Below, piece by piece: positions 49,905 through 59,860 of a stretch of DNA of 64,000 nt (position 1 is the stretch's first letter; each line of letters opens with the position of its first letter). The position numbers and the translations under genes are program-made. The stretch covers positions 38,755,501 to 38,819,500 of the forward strand of contig NC_080574.1 of the NCBI RefSeq assembly GCF_029962835.1. The letters are read 5' to 3'. Below the pieces are notes generated by a model. It worked only from the letters and a program-made list of their open reading frames with translations. It did no database searches and was not told where the DNA came from. The DNA is from Magnolia sinica. Taxonomy: Eukaryota > Streptophyta > Magnoliopsida > Magnoliales > Magnoliaceae.

Positions 49905-50648
49905 CATAGAAATAAGCCGAGTACCGTTGGCAGGAGTCTTCTACTCTCATATACAAATCAGGCTGATCCAGTAACTAGGTAGGCCACACCTGTATGTTAA
50001 TCCAAATGTCCATTTATTCCAAAGGTGTGGCCCACACCTGTGTAAGGCTCTCCCCCGAGGCTTGCTTAATAATTGTAGCTCACCATGTAAATGATCCAGT
50101 GTATGGTTAACATGGAAATAAACCCATAATTAATATTTCTGAGGCACCTGCTCTCCCGGGCCATTTGCTGCTTTGGGTGGGCCTTTGACACTGCAGGCAG
50201 GCCATCGATCGTTGGGCATGAAACACCCAAGCTTTGTTAGCTCCATATTGTTATATACAGTCCATTTCATCCATAGGGTGAGAACCATCATTTAGACCAT
50301 ACATGTAGAAGATGAACCCCATTAAAAACTCACGTGTGATAACAATGTAAAATTGCACCCAAAGGCAAAAGATTCACAATGTTCCACTTAATTTTTTAAA
50401 ATCTTTTATTTATTTGGTTAATTGCACCCAATATTGCAACTATCAACGATATTATTAATATTATTGATAATATCATCAATGTTATAGGCATCGTCAGTAT
50501 CACCAAGTCAACGATACCGAAACTGCTAGCAGTTCAATCGTATCGGGATATTTTGAGAATAATCTCTTATAAAAGTTACTTAGTTTGGTGATAACATTGA
50601 TAATATCTCCAATATTAAGGAAACATTTGTAAATAAATGAAAATTTAA

Positions 50649-50675
50649 ATAATAATAATAATAATAATAATAATC
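50649..50675. repeat. (TAA)n microsatellite
   Basis: Nine AAT/TAA units. Confidence 0.9.
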
Positions 50676-50849
50676 TAATTTTGAATGGTTCTTTCTTTTT
50701 CATTTTCTTTTCCTTTTTTCTAATTTTGTTCCTTAGTTGACTTCGATAATTCTTGGTCTTGATTGAATCAAAGTTTCAATTTGGAGTGAAATCTTGACCA
50801 AAATAAAAGGCCAATCAGAACTCAAAAGTGATGAAATGAATTGCAATAG

Positions 50850-50851
<2 letters not shown>

Positions 50852-50899
<48 letters not shown>
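50852..50899. repeat. (AC)n microsatellite
   Basis: About 24 AC units. His-Thr and Cys-Val repeat frames across it are artefacts. Confidence 0.97.
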
Positions 50900-50901
<2 letters not shown>

Positions 50902-51013
50902 TTCCTATGCATTAATGTAAATTTGTGGCAAAAAAGAATTAACATTCAAGTAAAAAGTGACAACAAAAAATTGGTGAATCCTAATTTTCCATTTTTATTA
51001 ATTTTTCGATTCA

Positions 51014-51154
51014 TATGGGTATAATGTCTTTTAACATCACTTGAAGTTCCACTGAAAATTTTATTAACACTTAGGGACTCACGCGCACACACATTTTTAT
51101 GGGTATAATGTCTTTTAACATCACTTGAAGTTTCACTTAAAATTTTATTAACAT
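51014..51154. repeat. 56-bp direct duplication, 85-bp period
   Basis: 'atgggtataatgtctttt' and the following 38 bases occur at 51014-51069 and again at 51099-51154 with only a few differences. The spacer holds 'cacgcgcacacaca'. Confidence 0.85.
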
Positions 51155-51168
51155 GGTTTTCTAACTTA

Positions 51169-51483
51169 GGGGGCATTTAGATTGTAAGTTGCTTAAGATA
51201 AATTACTTATTCTACAAGTAGCTTATCTTAGTTTCTACTTGTTAAGAAGATATGTATGTTTGGTAAACAACATCCTTATCAGCTTCTCCTCCCTTTTGCC
51301 TCTCTTCAGCACCTTACGAAAAGTAGAAAAGCTTTTTAAAAAAATTAACTGAAGTGATTAAATACTTTTAAGTAAAAAAGTTACTTATAACTAATCATAA
51401 ACCAAACTTACTTATCTGAAATAAGTTACATATCGACTGCTGTAAGTAGAAAAAGTAACTTATTTGGTGGTATCCAAACGGCC
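51169..51483. mobile_element. Tourist-like MITE, copy C
   Basis: Starts GGGGGCATTTAGATTGTAAG after TTA (51166-51168) and ends GTATCCAAACGGCC. Homologous to copy A with a longer middle. Its right end runs directly into copy D, so only the left TTA is visible. Confidence 0.78.
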
Positions 51484-51690
51484 ATTTGGATCGTAAGTTG
51501 CTTAAAATAAGTTACTTATGCCACAACTAGCTTATCTTAGTTTCTACTTATTAAGAAGATAAGTATGTTGTTTATGTTTGATAAACAACATACTAATCAG
51601 CTGCTTTTCCTCTCTTTCGTCTCTCCTATGCCTCTCTTCATCAACTTGTGAAAGGTATAGAAGCTTTTTTTTAAAAAAAATTAACTGAGT
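51480..51690. mobile_element. Tourist-like MITE, copy D, 3' truncated
   Basis: Starts GGCCATTTGGATCGTAAG, sharing GGCC with the end of copy C. It repeats copy C as far as 'aaaaaaattaactga' and then stops matching. Confidence 0.72.
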
Positions 51691-51937
51691 GGACCATTTT
51701 TAACCGGCCATTGCCGACTACCCACAGGATGGCTGGGATTTGCTTGGTAGACCATCAATATCACACCTACAATTTTCAGATCAAAGCCAATTTTGGACCA
51801 TTGGATGAATGGTCTGGATCAAAAGGTGAAAATTTTCCCACAACAAACATCATCATCCATCTATCCAGCTTCCTATCTACTCCATTTACTGAAAATCTCT
51901 ATTTCTGCTGTTACCTCTCAGGCCAGGGCAGGAAGCC

Positions 51938-53010
51938 ATGGACTACATCGATGACTACTTGCTTTCGGATATCCTCTCTCGCCTACCCGTAAAGACTCTT
52001 GCCCAGCTCAGGTGCACCAACAGAAGTTGGTACCATTTGATCTCCAATCCTCATTTCACCGTTATGCAAGCTTGTACATCAACTCGGTACGTCCTAGGAC
52101 TCTTCCACGTCACTTCAGATCAGATGGGTGGAAGGGTCATATATCTACCTCTAGAAATTAATGGTGCAATCGACACACCCAACACCCATCGACTCGGGCA
52201 TCGAACTTCAATAGTCGCTTCTTGTAATGGGCTTCTCCTGTGCTGCATAGCAGCTCCAATAATCGCCACAAGTACTGTGTATATAATCTGACGACCGAGA
52301 CCCTACGAGTTCTTTGGAGTTCTGGGCCCACTAATTCCTATACTCGGTTCGGATTAGCCGCCGATCCCAGTATTTTCCCAATGAGTTACTATAGAGTGGT
52401 TTGCGTCAATCTGACATTGCAGACAGCGGATTCAAGTGTCTACAGTTTTAAGATATTATCTTCAGAGACCCGCAAGTGGAGAATGTCAAATGAGATATTG
52501 TCTTGCGAACCAAGTCAGTTCTTGAATATGGTGGTACCCATTTTCTTCAATGGGGCTCTACATTGGCTCAGGGAGTTGGGGGACATCGTCGCATTCCACA
52601 TAGAGAAAGAACATGCTCAGACAATCAAGTTACCGCAAGGAGTACGGGCTTTACCAATCGGAGGATACTCAAATGTATGGTTCGGATCAATAGATGGTTA
52701 CATAAATCTGCTTCAAGTTTCACGAGGCGAAATGGTGATTTGGGTACTGGAAGATTTAGACAATGTGAAATGGCAGAAGAGACGTAGATTTCAGATAGAA
52801 GGAATGAAACACCACAGAAGGAACATCCCACTCTTCTTCAATGGTAAACAGATTGTATATTCATCCAAGTCGGACTGGGGAGTGCACTTCAAGTTCTATG
52901 TCTATAACATACAGATCAATAGAACAGAGAAGATCGTGACGTCGGACGAATGGATGGATCATTGTCGGATTTTTTTTCATTATATCAGTAACATGGTGGG
53001 GGTTTTCTAA
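51938..53010 (+). CDS. F-box protein gene (one apparent frameshift)
   Basis: Starts at ATG 51938. Residues 2-40 form an F-box (DDYLLSDILSRLPVKTLAQL, then CTNRSWYHLISNPHF), the domain that docks to SKP1 in SCF ubiquitin ligases and selects substrates for ubiquitination in cytosol or nucleus. The usual (S)CNGLLL motif follows near residue 95. After a shift from one frame to another near 52245-52290, explained by loss of one base, reading continues through an F-box-associated type region (NLTTETLRVLW, FFNGALHWL, then the phrase ISRGEMVIW-like at 52710) to TAA-type stop at 53010. Total would be about 355 residues, normal for this family. The substrate is unknown. It could be a young pseudogene or carry a sequence error. 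No neighbour suggests a role. Confidence 0.8.
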
Positions 53011-53349
53011 GCAATGTCTAATGTAGAGGTTTAAGCTACTATAATGGTTTGAACAATGGTAGGCATATCGAAATAGAAGACGGTGACATAGTGTTAAAAC
53101 ACAACATGAGATCTGTATCATGTTTCTAGTACTAAATTAGCCGATGCAAAGTAAAATATACACCATTATCCAGTGCATAATCAACCATACATGGCCCACT
53201 CTCGAAAGGATTTCTGGGTAGTGAAATGCCATCTCTTAGGCATGGTATGATCTCAAGATCCTTTTCGAAATGGTGGTGAATGATCAACTACACATCAGAA
53301 AATGGTGGACCAACCATTTTATCTGAAAACAAAGAAGGATGAGTGCTAA
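53011..53349. other. 3' flank of the F-box gene
   Basis: Presumed 3' untranslated and intergenic sequence. No clear polyadenylation signal was picked out. Confidence 0.35.
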
Positions 53350-53758
53350 GGGAGCTGTTTGGGTAGGGTAACATCTAAATTTGGCTATGGAAAACCCTCT
53401 TGGAAGTAAGTCAAAGAAGAAAACAGTGGAAATTTTAAAAGGGCAACCTGTCAATATACGTTTCTTTCTCAAGTTTGATTTCCATGCAAATGAACCTAAT
53501 TAGTGGAACTCAAAAGTAACTGAGGAAAGGAAAACATCAAATCTGAAGAAAACTGTGCAAAAGGAAAATGTCACTTTTTCTTTAGGTTTGAGACTAAAAA
53601 AGAAAATGACGTTTTAATGAGGAAATCTGAAGAAAAGGAAATTGAAATCAATTTCCTCAGACTCATGTCTAATGCAAACAGGAGGAACAGTCACATGCAA
53701 TGAAATCAATTTCCTTACCTCAATTACTTTTTTCATTTCCACTAATCCAGACAGCCCC
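53350..53758. mobile_element. Tourist-like MITE, target duplication TAA
   Basis: Left GGGAGCTGTTTGGGTAG faces right CTAATCCAGACAGCCCC. TAA flanks both sides (53347-53349 and 53759-53761). The inside is AT- and A-rich with 'ggaaaatgtcactttttc'. It lies 340 bp downstream of the F-box gene. Confidence 0.7.
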
Positions 53759-53761
53759 TAA

Positions 53762-54254
53762 GGTCAATGATCCACTGCAAGAGGTGTCTCATCATCGTGG
53801 GAATGCCCATGGATTAACTTTTTAAGATGAATTTTTTAAAGTAAAACTGCTCAAGACGGTCAACTTCCATCACTACTTTTTACAATACAAATAGCAAAAA
53901 ACACCATATCCATGGAAAATAAAAATCAATTTCCTAAGGACTCCTCACTCCCAAACATATCCCAAGAAAATATTTCAGAACAATGTTTATGTTTACAAAA
54001 TAGGTTTTGCAACATTGTTTATGAAATAGGTTTTGCTGAACTGCCTAGGTGAATTACACATGCATACGTATTCAGGCATTACACATTTTACGCGTGCGTG
54101 CGTGCGTGCGTGTGTGTGTGTGTTGGGGGGGTAGCCTCTCACATTTGTTGACAGTCCGCTCAGCCCACATGAATGAAGTGATAAAAGAAATTAAATGGAA
54201 GAATTAAGGAAATATAGAGAACTGATCTGTCCAAGAGTTCTTGGAACAAACGTG
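53762..54254. other. Unassigned stretch
   Basis: No gene. A (GCGT)n/(GT)n run lies at about 54091-54122. Confidence 0.45.
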
Positions 54255-55038
54255 ACAATTGGGTAAGAGGTACTTGTATGATGAAGGGGTTGTCGAGCTT
54301 TCCAACTTGCTTGTTTTGCTGTTAAAAGTCCGCCCAGTGCTTTCAGAAAAGGATCCTTTGAAATGGCTGCATGACAAGTCGGGAAGATTCTCGGTCAAGT
54401 CATTATATAAGGTCTTGAATGGTTGCAATCTAGCAGAAGAATTTTGTCCCACATCGTTTATACAGGCATTCTGGCGCTCCTCCGAAGGTGGCCGCTTTCG
54501 AATGGCTTGTTGGATGCAAGAAGGTTCTTACAGTGGATAATCTTTAAAAAAGAAAGATGGTTCTCCCAAATGTGTGTGTGATGTGTTATCAACATGTGGA
54601 ATTTGTGGATCATTTTTACCTTCATTGCTCCTATGCGGGTAAGATGTGGGAGGGGTTTTTCAGGTTGTTTGGTGCAGATTGGGTGATTCCAGGCTCAATT
54701 GATTCATTTTTTTAGGCTTGGCACGGCGGAGGAAAAGGAAAGGTTGGGAAATATGTATGGCACATGTCGATGCTAGTGGGTATTTGGTGTATATGGCTAG
54801 AAAGAAACGATTGATGTTTCAGAAATAAGCAACAAATGGTGCTATTGATCTTTCAGAAGGCAAAATCATTTGTCAATGAGTTGGTGTATGCATCTAAGTT
54901 TGTTGAGCAGTTTCCCAAGAGTTGGGTTGAGTTGTAATTTTTCTTAGCTTTGTTTTCCTTTTTGGCAGTGGCCTTTTTTAATAAATTTATCATTGTTTAA
55001 AATAAAAATAATTAAAATAATTAAAAAAAACAAGAAAA
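54255..55038 (+). pseudogene. 5'-truncated L1 LINE: ORF2 C-terminus and A-rich tail
   Basis: Reads the zinc-binding (zf-RVT) region that ends many plant L1 ORF2 proteins: DPLKWLHDKSGRFSVKSLY near 54350-54410. After a frame change it continues with a cysteine/histidine site (CVCYQHVEFVDHFYLHCSYA near 54575-54635) and GIWCIWLERNDRCF-like sequence, which contains a stop. The coding part ends about 54940 and an A-rich tail follows at 54990-55038. Only the last 700 bp remain, the normal outcome of incomplete target-primed reverse transcription. No target duplication could be confirmed. Confidence 0.82.
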
Positions 55039-56142
55039 ATTACAAATAGTCGCTAGCTCTTCCAAGGGGAACACCAAAGGATGTGCAATGGACTGTACAA
55101 AAAGCCATAGTTTTCTGACCATGACTTGGCTCAGGACTCTAGCAGTCACCTCATTGAGTCAACCCATGAGTCCTAAGTTGACCAGGCAAGTTAATAACAA
55201 CAATAAATAGGTTTTTCTTATGTTTTATGGGTTAGATTCCCCAAGTTAGAAGGGTTTTGGGAATCCTCCCACCGCCCCACGACCACCGCCACCTTCTTCC
55301 TCTTCAGAAATTAGAAACAAATGTTTTTCAGTGTGCCGCTGCTGCCGCGATCTTTCCGTTCTTCTTCTGAAATCAGAGCCGCTGCCACTATCGAATCATC
55401 ACCACCAGCAGGCTTGAGATCTGGATTTTCGACCACAACTGTTGCACCACACCATTGTTACTAAAGAGATCTCCTGGTGCATGTTGTTTGCAAATGACAT
55501 AGTTTTGATTGACAAGATGAGGGAAGGTGTAAAAACAGCTAGATTTATGGAGAGGTGCTTTAGAATCTAAAGGATTTAAAACCGAGTATGTGCAGTGCCA
55601 TTTTAGTGACAGTAAGAGTGGGAGAGAGGAATTAGTAAAGATTGCTGACTAAGAAATTTCCCAAAATTACCACTTCTGATATCTTGGGTCAGTAATTCAT
55701 GAGGGGAGAGATTGAGAAGGATGTTGCCCATAGAATTCAAGCTGGTTAAAAGAAATGGAGATGTGCCTCTGGAATTTTTTATATGATCATTGTGTACCAC
55801 TCAAACTAGGAGGGAAATTTTGTAGGATGGCTATAAGACCAGCCATGCTTTATAGGGCAGAATGCTGGGCAGTTAAGGGACAACATATCCATAGGATGAG
55901 TGTAGCTAAAACTTGGATGTTGAGATGGATGAGTAGCAAGACAGGGATAGAATTATAAATGAATGCATTCAAGGGAATTTAGGAGTAGCACTAACAGGTA
56001 ACAAGACGAGGGAAACTAGACTTGGATGGTTTGGTCATGTGCAACGGAGACCAAGAACTACTCCGGTTAGAAGGAGTGAGTGCATACAAGTCAAAGCATC
56101 CAAAAGGGCAAAGGGAAAGCCCAAAAGGACGTGGGTGGAGGT

Positions 56143-56336
56143 CAAGGTATCCAAAAACGGTTACATAACAGTTGTAACGTAACAGTAATGGTGTCTACCA
56201 TTATGCGTTACAGGGCCATAATTATGGGGTCATTGTAGTTTTTTTTTTTTTTTAATGGCCATAACAGCCATTACAGCCCATATCACAACAGTATGACAGT
56301 GGTTGTTATGGCCACGTTACCATTATTGAATACATT
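56143..56336. mobile_element. MULE-type MITE with 9-bp target duplication
   Basis: The ends CAAGGTATCCAAAAACGG and, on the other strand, AATGTATTCAATAATGG are imperfect inverted repeats. GGTGGAGGT occurs on both sides (56134-56142 and 56337-56345). Removing the element and one flank restores the LINE reading WVEV-LRKDL. The inside is built of 'gttacat', 'cattacag' and 'gttatggcc' words. It is noncoding. Confidence 0.88.
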
Positions 56337-56441
56337 GGTGGAGGTATTGAGAAAAGATTTGATGACCTATGGTCTAACTGAAGTATGGCACTTTATAAAG
56401 TGGAATGGCATAAAAGGATTCATGTGGTCGACCCCAATTAA

Positions 56442-57153
56442 TGTAGGGGCATTTTCACACCGGGCTTGAGTGGGATGCAAGGGCACACTTAGGGTGGGCG
56501 AGGCCCACAAGGGAGGTCTCGTGTTCGAGACTCCTCACCGGGGTGATTAATGCGCATTTCACACCGGGCTCGAGTGGGGTAGCCTGTGGGATGCGGAGAC
56601 ACACTCGGGGTGGGTAGCCCATGTGATTTAGGGCCCACGAGGGGGGTTCGGCCGAAGTCCTAACCCACGAGATGTGGGGCCTGGGCTATGAGATAAAGGG
56701 ATTAATTCGCCACACTCCAACAGTTCGAACTTTTAGAGCAAGTAGTTAATTGTCTTGCATCAAATTGGTATCAGAGCGGGAGGTCTCGTGTTCGAGACTC
56801 CTCACTGGGGGGGATTAATGCAGGGGCATTTTCACACCGGGCTCAAGTGGGGTCGCCTGTGGTATGCAGGAGCACACTCGGGGTGGCCGAGACCCACAGG
56901 GGAGGTCTCGTGTTCGAAACTCCTCACCGGAGGTGATTAATGTGGATTTCACACCGGGCTCGAGTGGGGTAGCCTGTGGGATGTGGGGACACACTCGGGG
57001 TGGGCAGCCCATGTGATTTAAGGCCCACGAGGGGGGTTCGGCTGAGGTCCTAACCCATTAAATGTGGGGGCCTGGGCTATAAGATAAAGGGATTAATTCG
57101 CCACACTCTAACTATTCAAACTTTTAGAGCAAGTGGTTAATTGTCCTACATCA
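56442..57153 (+). mobile_element. Miniature LTR element (TRIM-like)
   Basis: LTR 56442-56762 (TGTAGG...GCATCA), primer site TGGTATCAGAGC at 56766-56777, a 56-bp interior ending in a G-rich tract (GGGGGGGA at 56807-56814), and LTR 56819-57153 (TGCAGG...CATCA). There is no coding capacity, so it would depend on proteins of a larger element. CCAATTA is duplicated at the borders (56434-56440 and 57154-57160), longer than the 4-6 bp usual for LTR elements. Each LTR contains a copy of the interior word 'gggaggtctcgtgttcgaga' (56511, 56900), also found once after the primer site (56779). Confidence 0.8.
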
Positions 57154-57206
57154 CCAATTAGTTGAGATTAAGGCTTGGATGATGATGATCTATTGCACCA
57201 AACCAT

Positions 57207-57761
57207 CTCCAACTCGGGTCAGATCAAGATTTTTTGCCACAATTATTGTTTCCAAAATCGATGGTGAGAGTCATTACTTTGGACTTCTTAAAATTAACAA
57301 ATTCCCCTATCCTTGAGTCGGCTAACTAATTGAAATCAGGCCAAGTCAACCACGTTTGGAGTTGACTCAAGTTACTAGGGCAGAGTCGTAAACAAAAATA
57401 GGACTCATCTGGTTTTCCTGACCCAATGACCAAGTCCACAAGCTAGTTGGGTGGGACTCAGGAAAGTCCCAGGTTGCAAAATATATGCAAAAAGCTTTGT
57501 TCAAACACGTTAGAAGAGACTCGTTGCTACTTTCTAATCCCTTAATGATTATGGCCCTAGAGAGCAGATGAGACGGTGCTTGAAGCGCTCGATTGATCTT
57601 TCAAGGGAGCAATATCAAAGGTTCTCGAGAGGGATTTCAAGAGGGAGATCATCTCGTAGGGATTTTGCAAGGTTGAGTTACAAAACCCTCTCTAGAGCTT
57701 GGTCGCCAAAGGAAGCCAAGGGTCAGGCTTGGAAATGGGATGTGCAAGAGACCATCTACCC
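57207..57761 (+). other. Unassigned stretch before the MULE-type MITE
   Basis: Continues the sequence interrupted by the RTE. A 75-residue plus-strand open frame (57568-57795) is rich in Arg and Ser (SRGISRGRSSRRDF) and runs into the MITE. It may be an old gag or ORF1 piece but no domain is recognised. Confidence 0.3.
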
Positions 57762-58114
57762 ATGGTGTGTCGTAACATCCATTACAGGGCCGTAAAGGCC
57801 ATTATGTAAAGATAACGGTGCCAACCGTTACATGTTACATGGTCATAACAATCATAATGGCCGTTATGGGAAAAAAAAATGACCCATAGCGGCTATTAGA
57901 GCCCCTGTGATGGCCCGTTACGCCCCTCACAAAGGCCGTAATGGCCCCGTAATAGTCCATTATAGGGCCCATACAGATCTTTTGGGTTTTTCTTCAATAA
58001 AGAAAAAAGAGACCGTAATGGTTGTTATGGGGGCCATAACGATCATTACATCTTGTATAAAAAAGGAAACAATGGTGGTTGTTACTGCCACCATTATCGT
58101 TACGGAATACCTTG
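57762..58114. mobile_element. MULE-type MITE with candidate 9-bp target duplication
   Basis: Ends ATGGTGTGTCGTAAC and, on the other strand, CAAGGTATTCCGTAACG match imperfectly. Flanks are CATCTACCC (57753-57761) and CATCTACCT (58115-58123), eight of nine. It has the same 'gttatgggggccataac' and 'ccattacagggcc' words as 56143-56336, so it is the same family but longer. Confidence 0.8.
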
Positions 58115-58324
58115 CATCTACCTCAACGTCGATGACAGAGGCGTGATTGCACCAGCTCAAGCGCAAATTATACAGCAAGACATTTGAAGTTGGCCGAGGA
58201 AGTGTAGTCGTTTGGGGAATCATCGTTGGGGTTCATCAAGGAGTATTGCAAAGAGAAGCAGGGAGGGTAGAATCAAAGAGCATGTTGCTAGAGATGTGAA
58301 GGGAAGGAGAAGATTGGGGAGGAG

Positions 58325-59160
58325 ATGTCAGGGATGGAACATTGCACAAGGGGAGAGGGGCTCTGCCAAAAACGGTGGGTGAGAGAGGAGGTGAGGATGC
58401 TTGAAGAAGGGGATTGGGTTCGGGTGGAGAAACCCCATAAGGTAGTGAGAGGTGGATCCTCCTGGTCGTATCCGGTGTTCCCCACCCTCTTCATCGACAA
58501 ATTCTCAAATGGGTGGTTGGAACTCAACTTCATAAGGGTTTCCAAAAAGGTTTACGAGGTGAAGGAGGTGGTTATTCTCAGGGAGAGGGGGTCAGGGAAA
58601 CTTCAGGGTTTTGCCTAAGTTCAGTTTGAGAGGGTGGAGGACAACTTTATGGTGGTTGTGTTGCATTGGATGAGCTTCGGCGGCAAACAGTTGTCAGTGC
58701 AGAGGGCCAGGTACGGTCCAGAGATAGTAAACCACCATATTTCAAAGAAGGTGGAGAAAAAAGGAGAGTGGGGAAAGCAATCGGGAAGGGCAAGCAGGAT
58801 GGGGTGGAAGGCACATCTAATGTAAGGAAAGAGCTCCGTCAAGAAGCTGGGGCAGGGAAATCCTTTAAGGATGTGGTGGTCCAAGGGGATTGCCAAGGGG
58901 ACTTGGAAGGTAGAAAAACGCCTAGTAGGGGAGTGCAGGATTCAAAGGGAGAGCAAGATGGGCTGGAAGGCACATCTAAAGCAAGGGAAGAGCTCCATCG
59001 AGAAGGAAATCTATCAAGGATGTAGTGGTCCAAGGGGATTGCCAGAGGGGACCTAGAAGCTAGAGAAATGCCTAGTGAGGGAATGCAAGATTCAAAGGAG
59101 CAGAGGTGATGGAGGGAGTCGACCAAGGCATGGCCAACGGTGTTCATGAATCCAAAGGTG
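58325..59160 (+). pseudogene. L1 LINE ORF1 with an RRM-type domain
   Basis: From about 58480 the translation reads as an RNA recognition motif: PTLFIDKFSNGW (RNP2-like), VYEVKEVVILRERGSGKLQGFA, then, after a stop, VQFERVEDNF (RNP1-like) and GGKQLSVQRARYGPE. A basic, low-complexity linker rich in Lys, Glu and Gly follows to about 59100. Plant L1 elements often have such RRM-type ORF1 proteins, which bind the element RNA. Stops at about 58618 and later show it is inactive. It is placed with the ORF2 at 61677 by order and orientation. Confidence 0.65.
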
Positions 59161-59860
59161 ATAGAGAATGCTCAAGAGAGTCTCAAATGGAGTAGTGGTG
59201 GAGGCGAGGGCCGAAACCACCCTGAAGGAGGTAAAGGTGTGGTTGTTTGATAGTGGAGTGAGGAAGCAGACTATTCTCTCAAGCCCCTATCATAGCCGGA
59301 GTTCTAGTTATCCCTTAGATAAATAGTGGAGATCAACCGAGTTATGCTTGTCAGAGCTCTCTTCGACGATGGTCCTATGAAGCAATACAAGCAGTTGTAT
59401 TAGTGGGAAGAGAGATCAGTGTTTGGTCGGGTGAGAGAGTGGTACTAGCTATGGGGGATACCATTGGAGCTATGGTTCTTCAGTGCATTCAAGATGATCG
59501 GTTCCTGTATCGCTGAGATGCTAATGATCGATCCAACAATAGAGTTAGGATTGGAGGTAATGGTGGCTCGGATGTCTATCAAAAGAAGCTGATAGTTGCT
59601 CTGAAGATGATTTCGATCATGAAGGCAGAGAGCCTCCATTCGAGTGGTGGAAGATCCAAGGGCTGTTAGGAGGAAGACGGAGGTCGAAGTGGGGGTAGAG
59701 GTCGTCGGATCACCAACAAGGGGGAGCTCAGGCGTGGCAATGGCGGACACCGTTGTGCTCCAGCAGAGTACCGAACAAGACGAGGGACGTGTGGCGCTCG
59801 TCTACTGTAGTCCGTGAAGCAACTACCATGGACCCTCTTATAGGACACCCTGTGGCACCA
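59161..59860 (+). other. Probable remainder of L1 ORF1, decayed
   Basis: Purine-rich sequence of the same character as the ORF1 linker, without a continuous frame or domain. Open frames on the minus strand here are complementary shadows. Confidence 0.4.

Larger units (their letters stand above)
55456..57192 (+). mobile_element. RTE-type LINE, 5'-truncated, 14-bp target duplication
   Basis: A reverse-transcriptase fragment starts with WCMLFANDIVLIDK near 55480, where the usual ADD is AND. It continues with AIRPAMLYRAECWAVK near 55830-55880 and ends in LRKDLMTYGLTEVWH near 56345-56395. The 3' end is the RTE-like 'ttgagattaaggcttggatgatgatgat'. Flanks TTGCACCACACCAT (55442-55455) and TTGCACCAAACCAT (57193-57206) differ at one base. 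Two later insertions sit inside: a MULE-type MITE at 56143-56336 and a miniature LTR element at 56442-57153. Without them about 830 bp remain. Frameshifts make it inactive. Confidence 0.88.

Noticed and set aside
50733..51024. Cys-Val and His-Thr repeat frames
   Set aside because: Translation of the (AC)n microsatellite.
56766..56811. Possible tRNA gene after TGGTATCAGAGC
   Set aside because: The T-arm-like hairpin is next to a primer site between two LTRs and lacks acceptor and anticodon arms.
58621..59147. Minus-strand open frames rich in Pro, Ser and Leu
   Set aside because: Complement of the purine-rich L1 ORF1. The RRM signal is on the plus strand.
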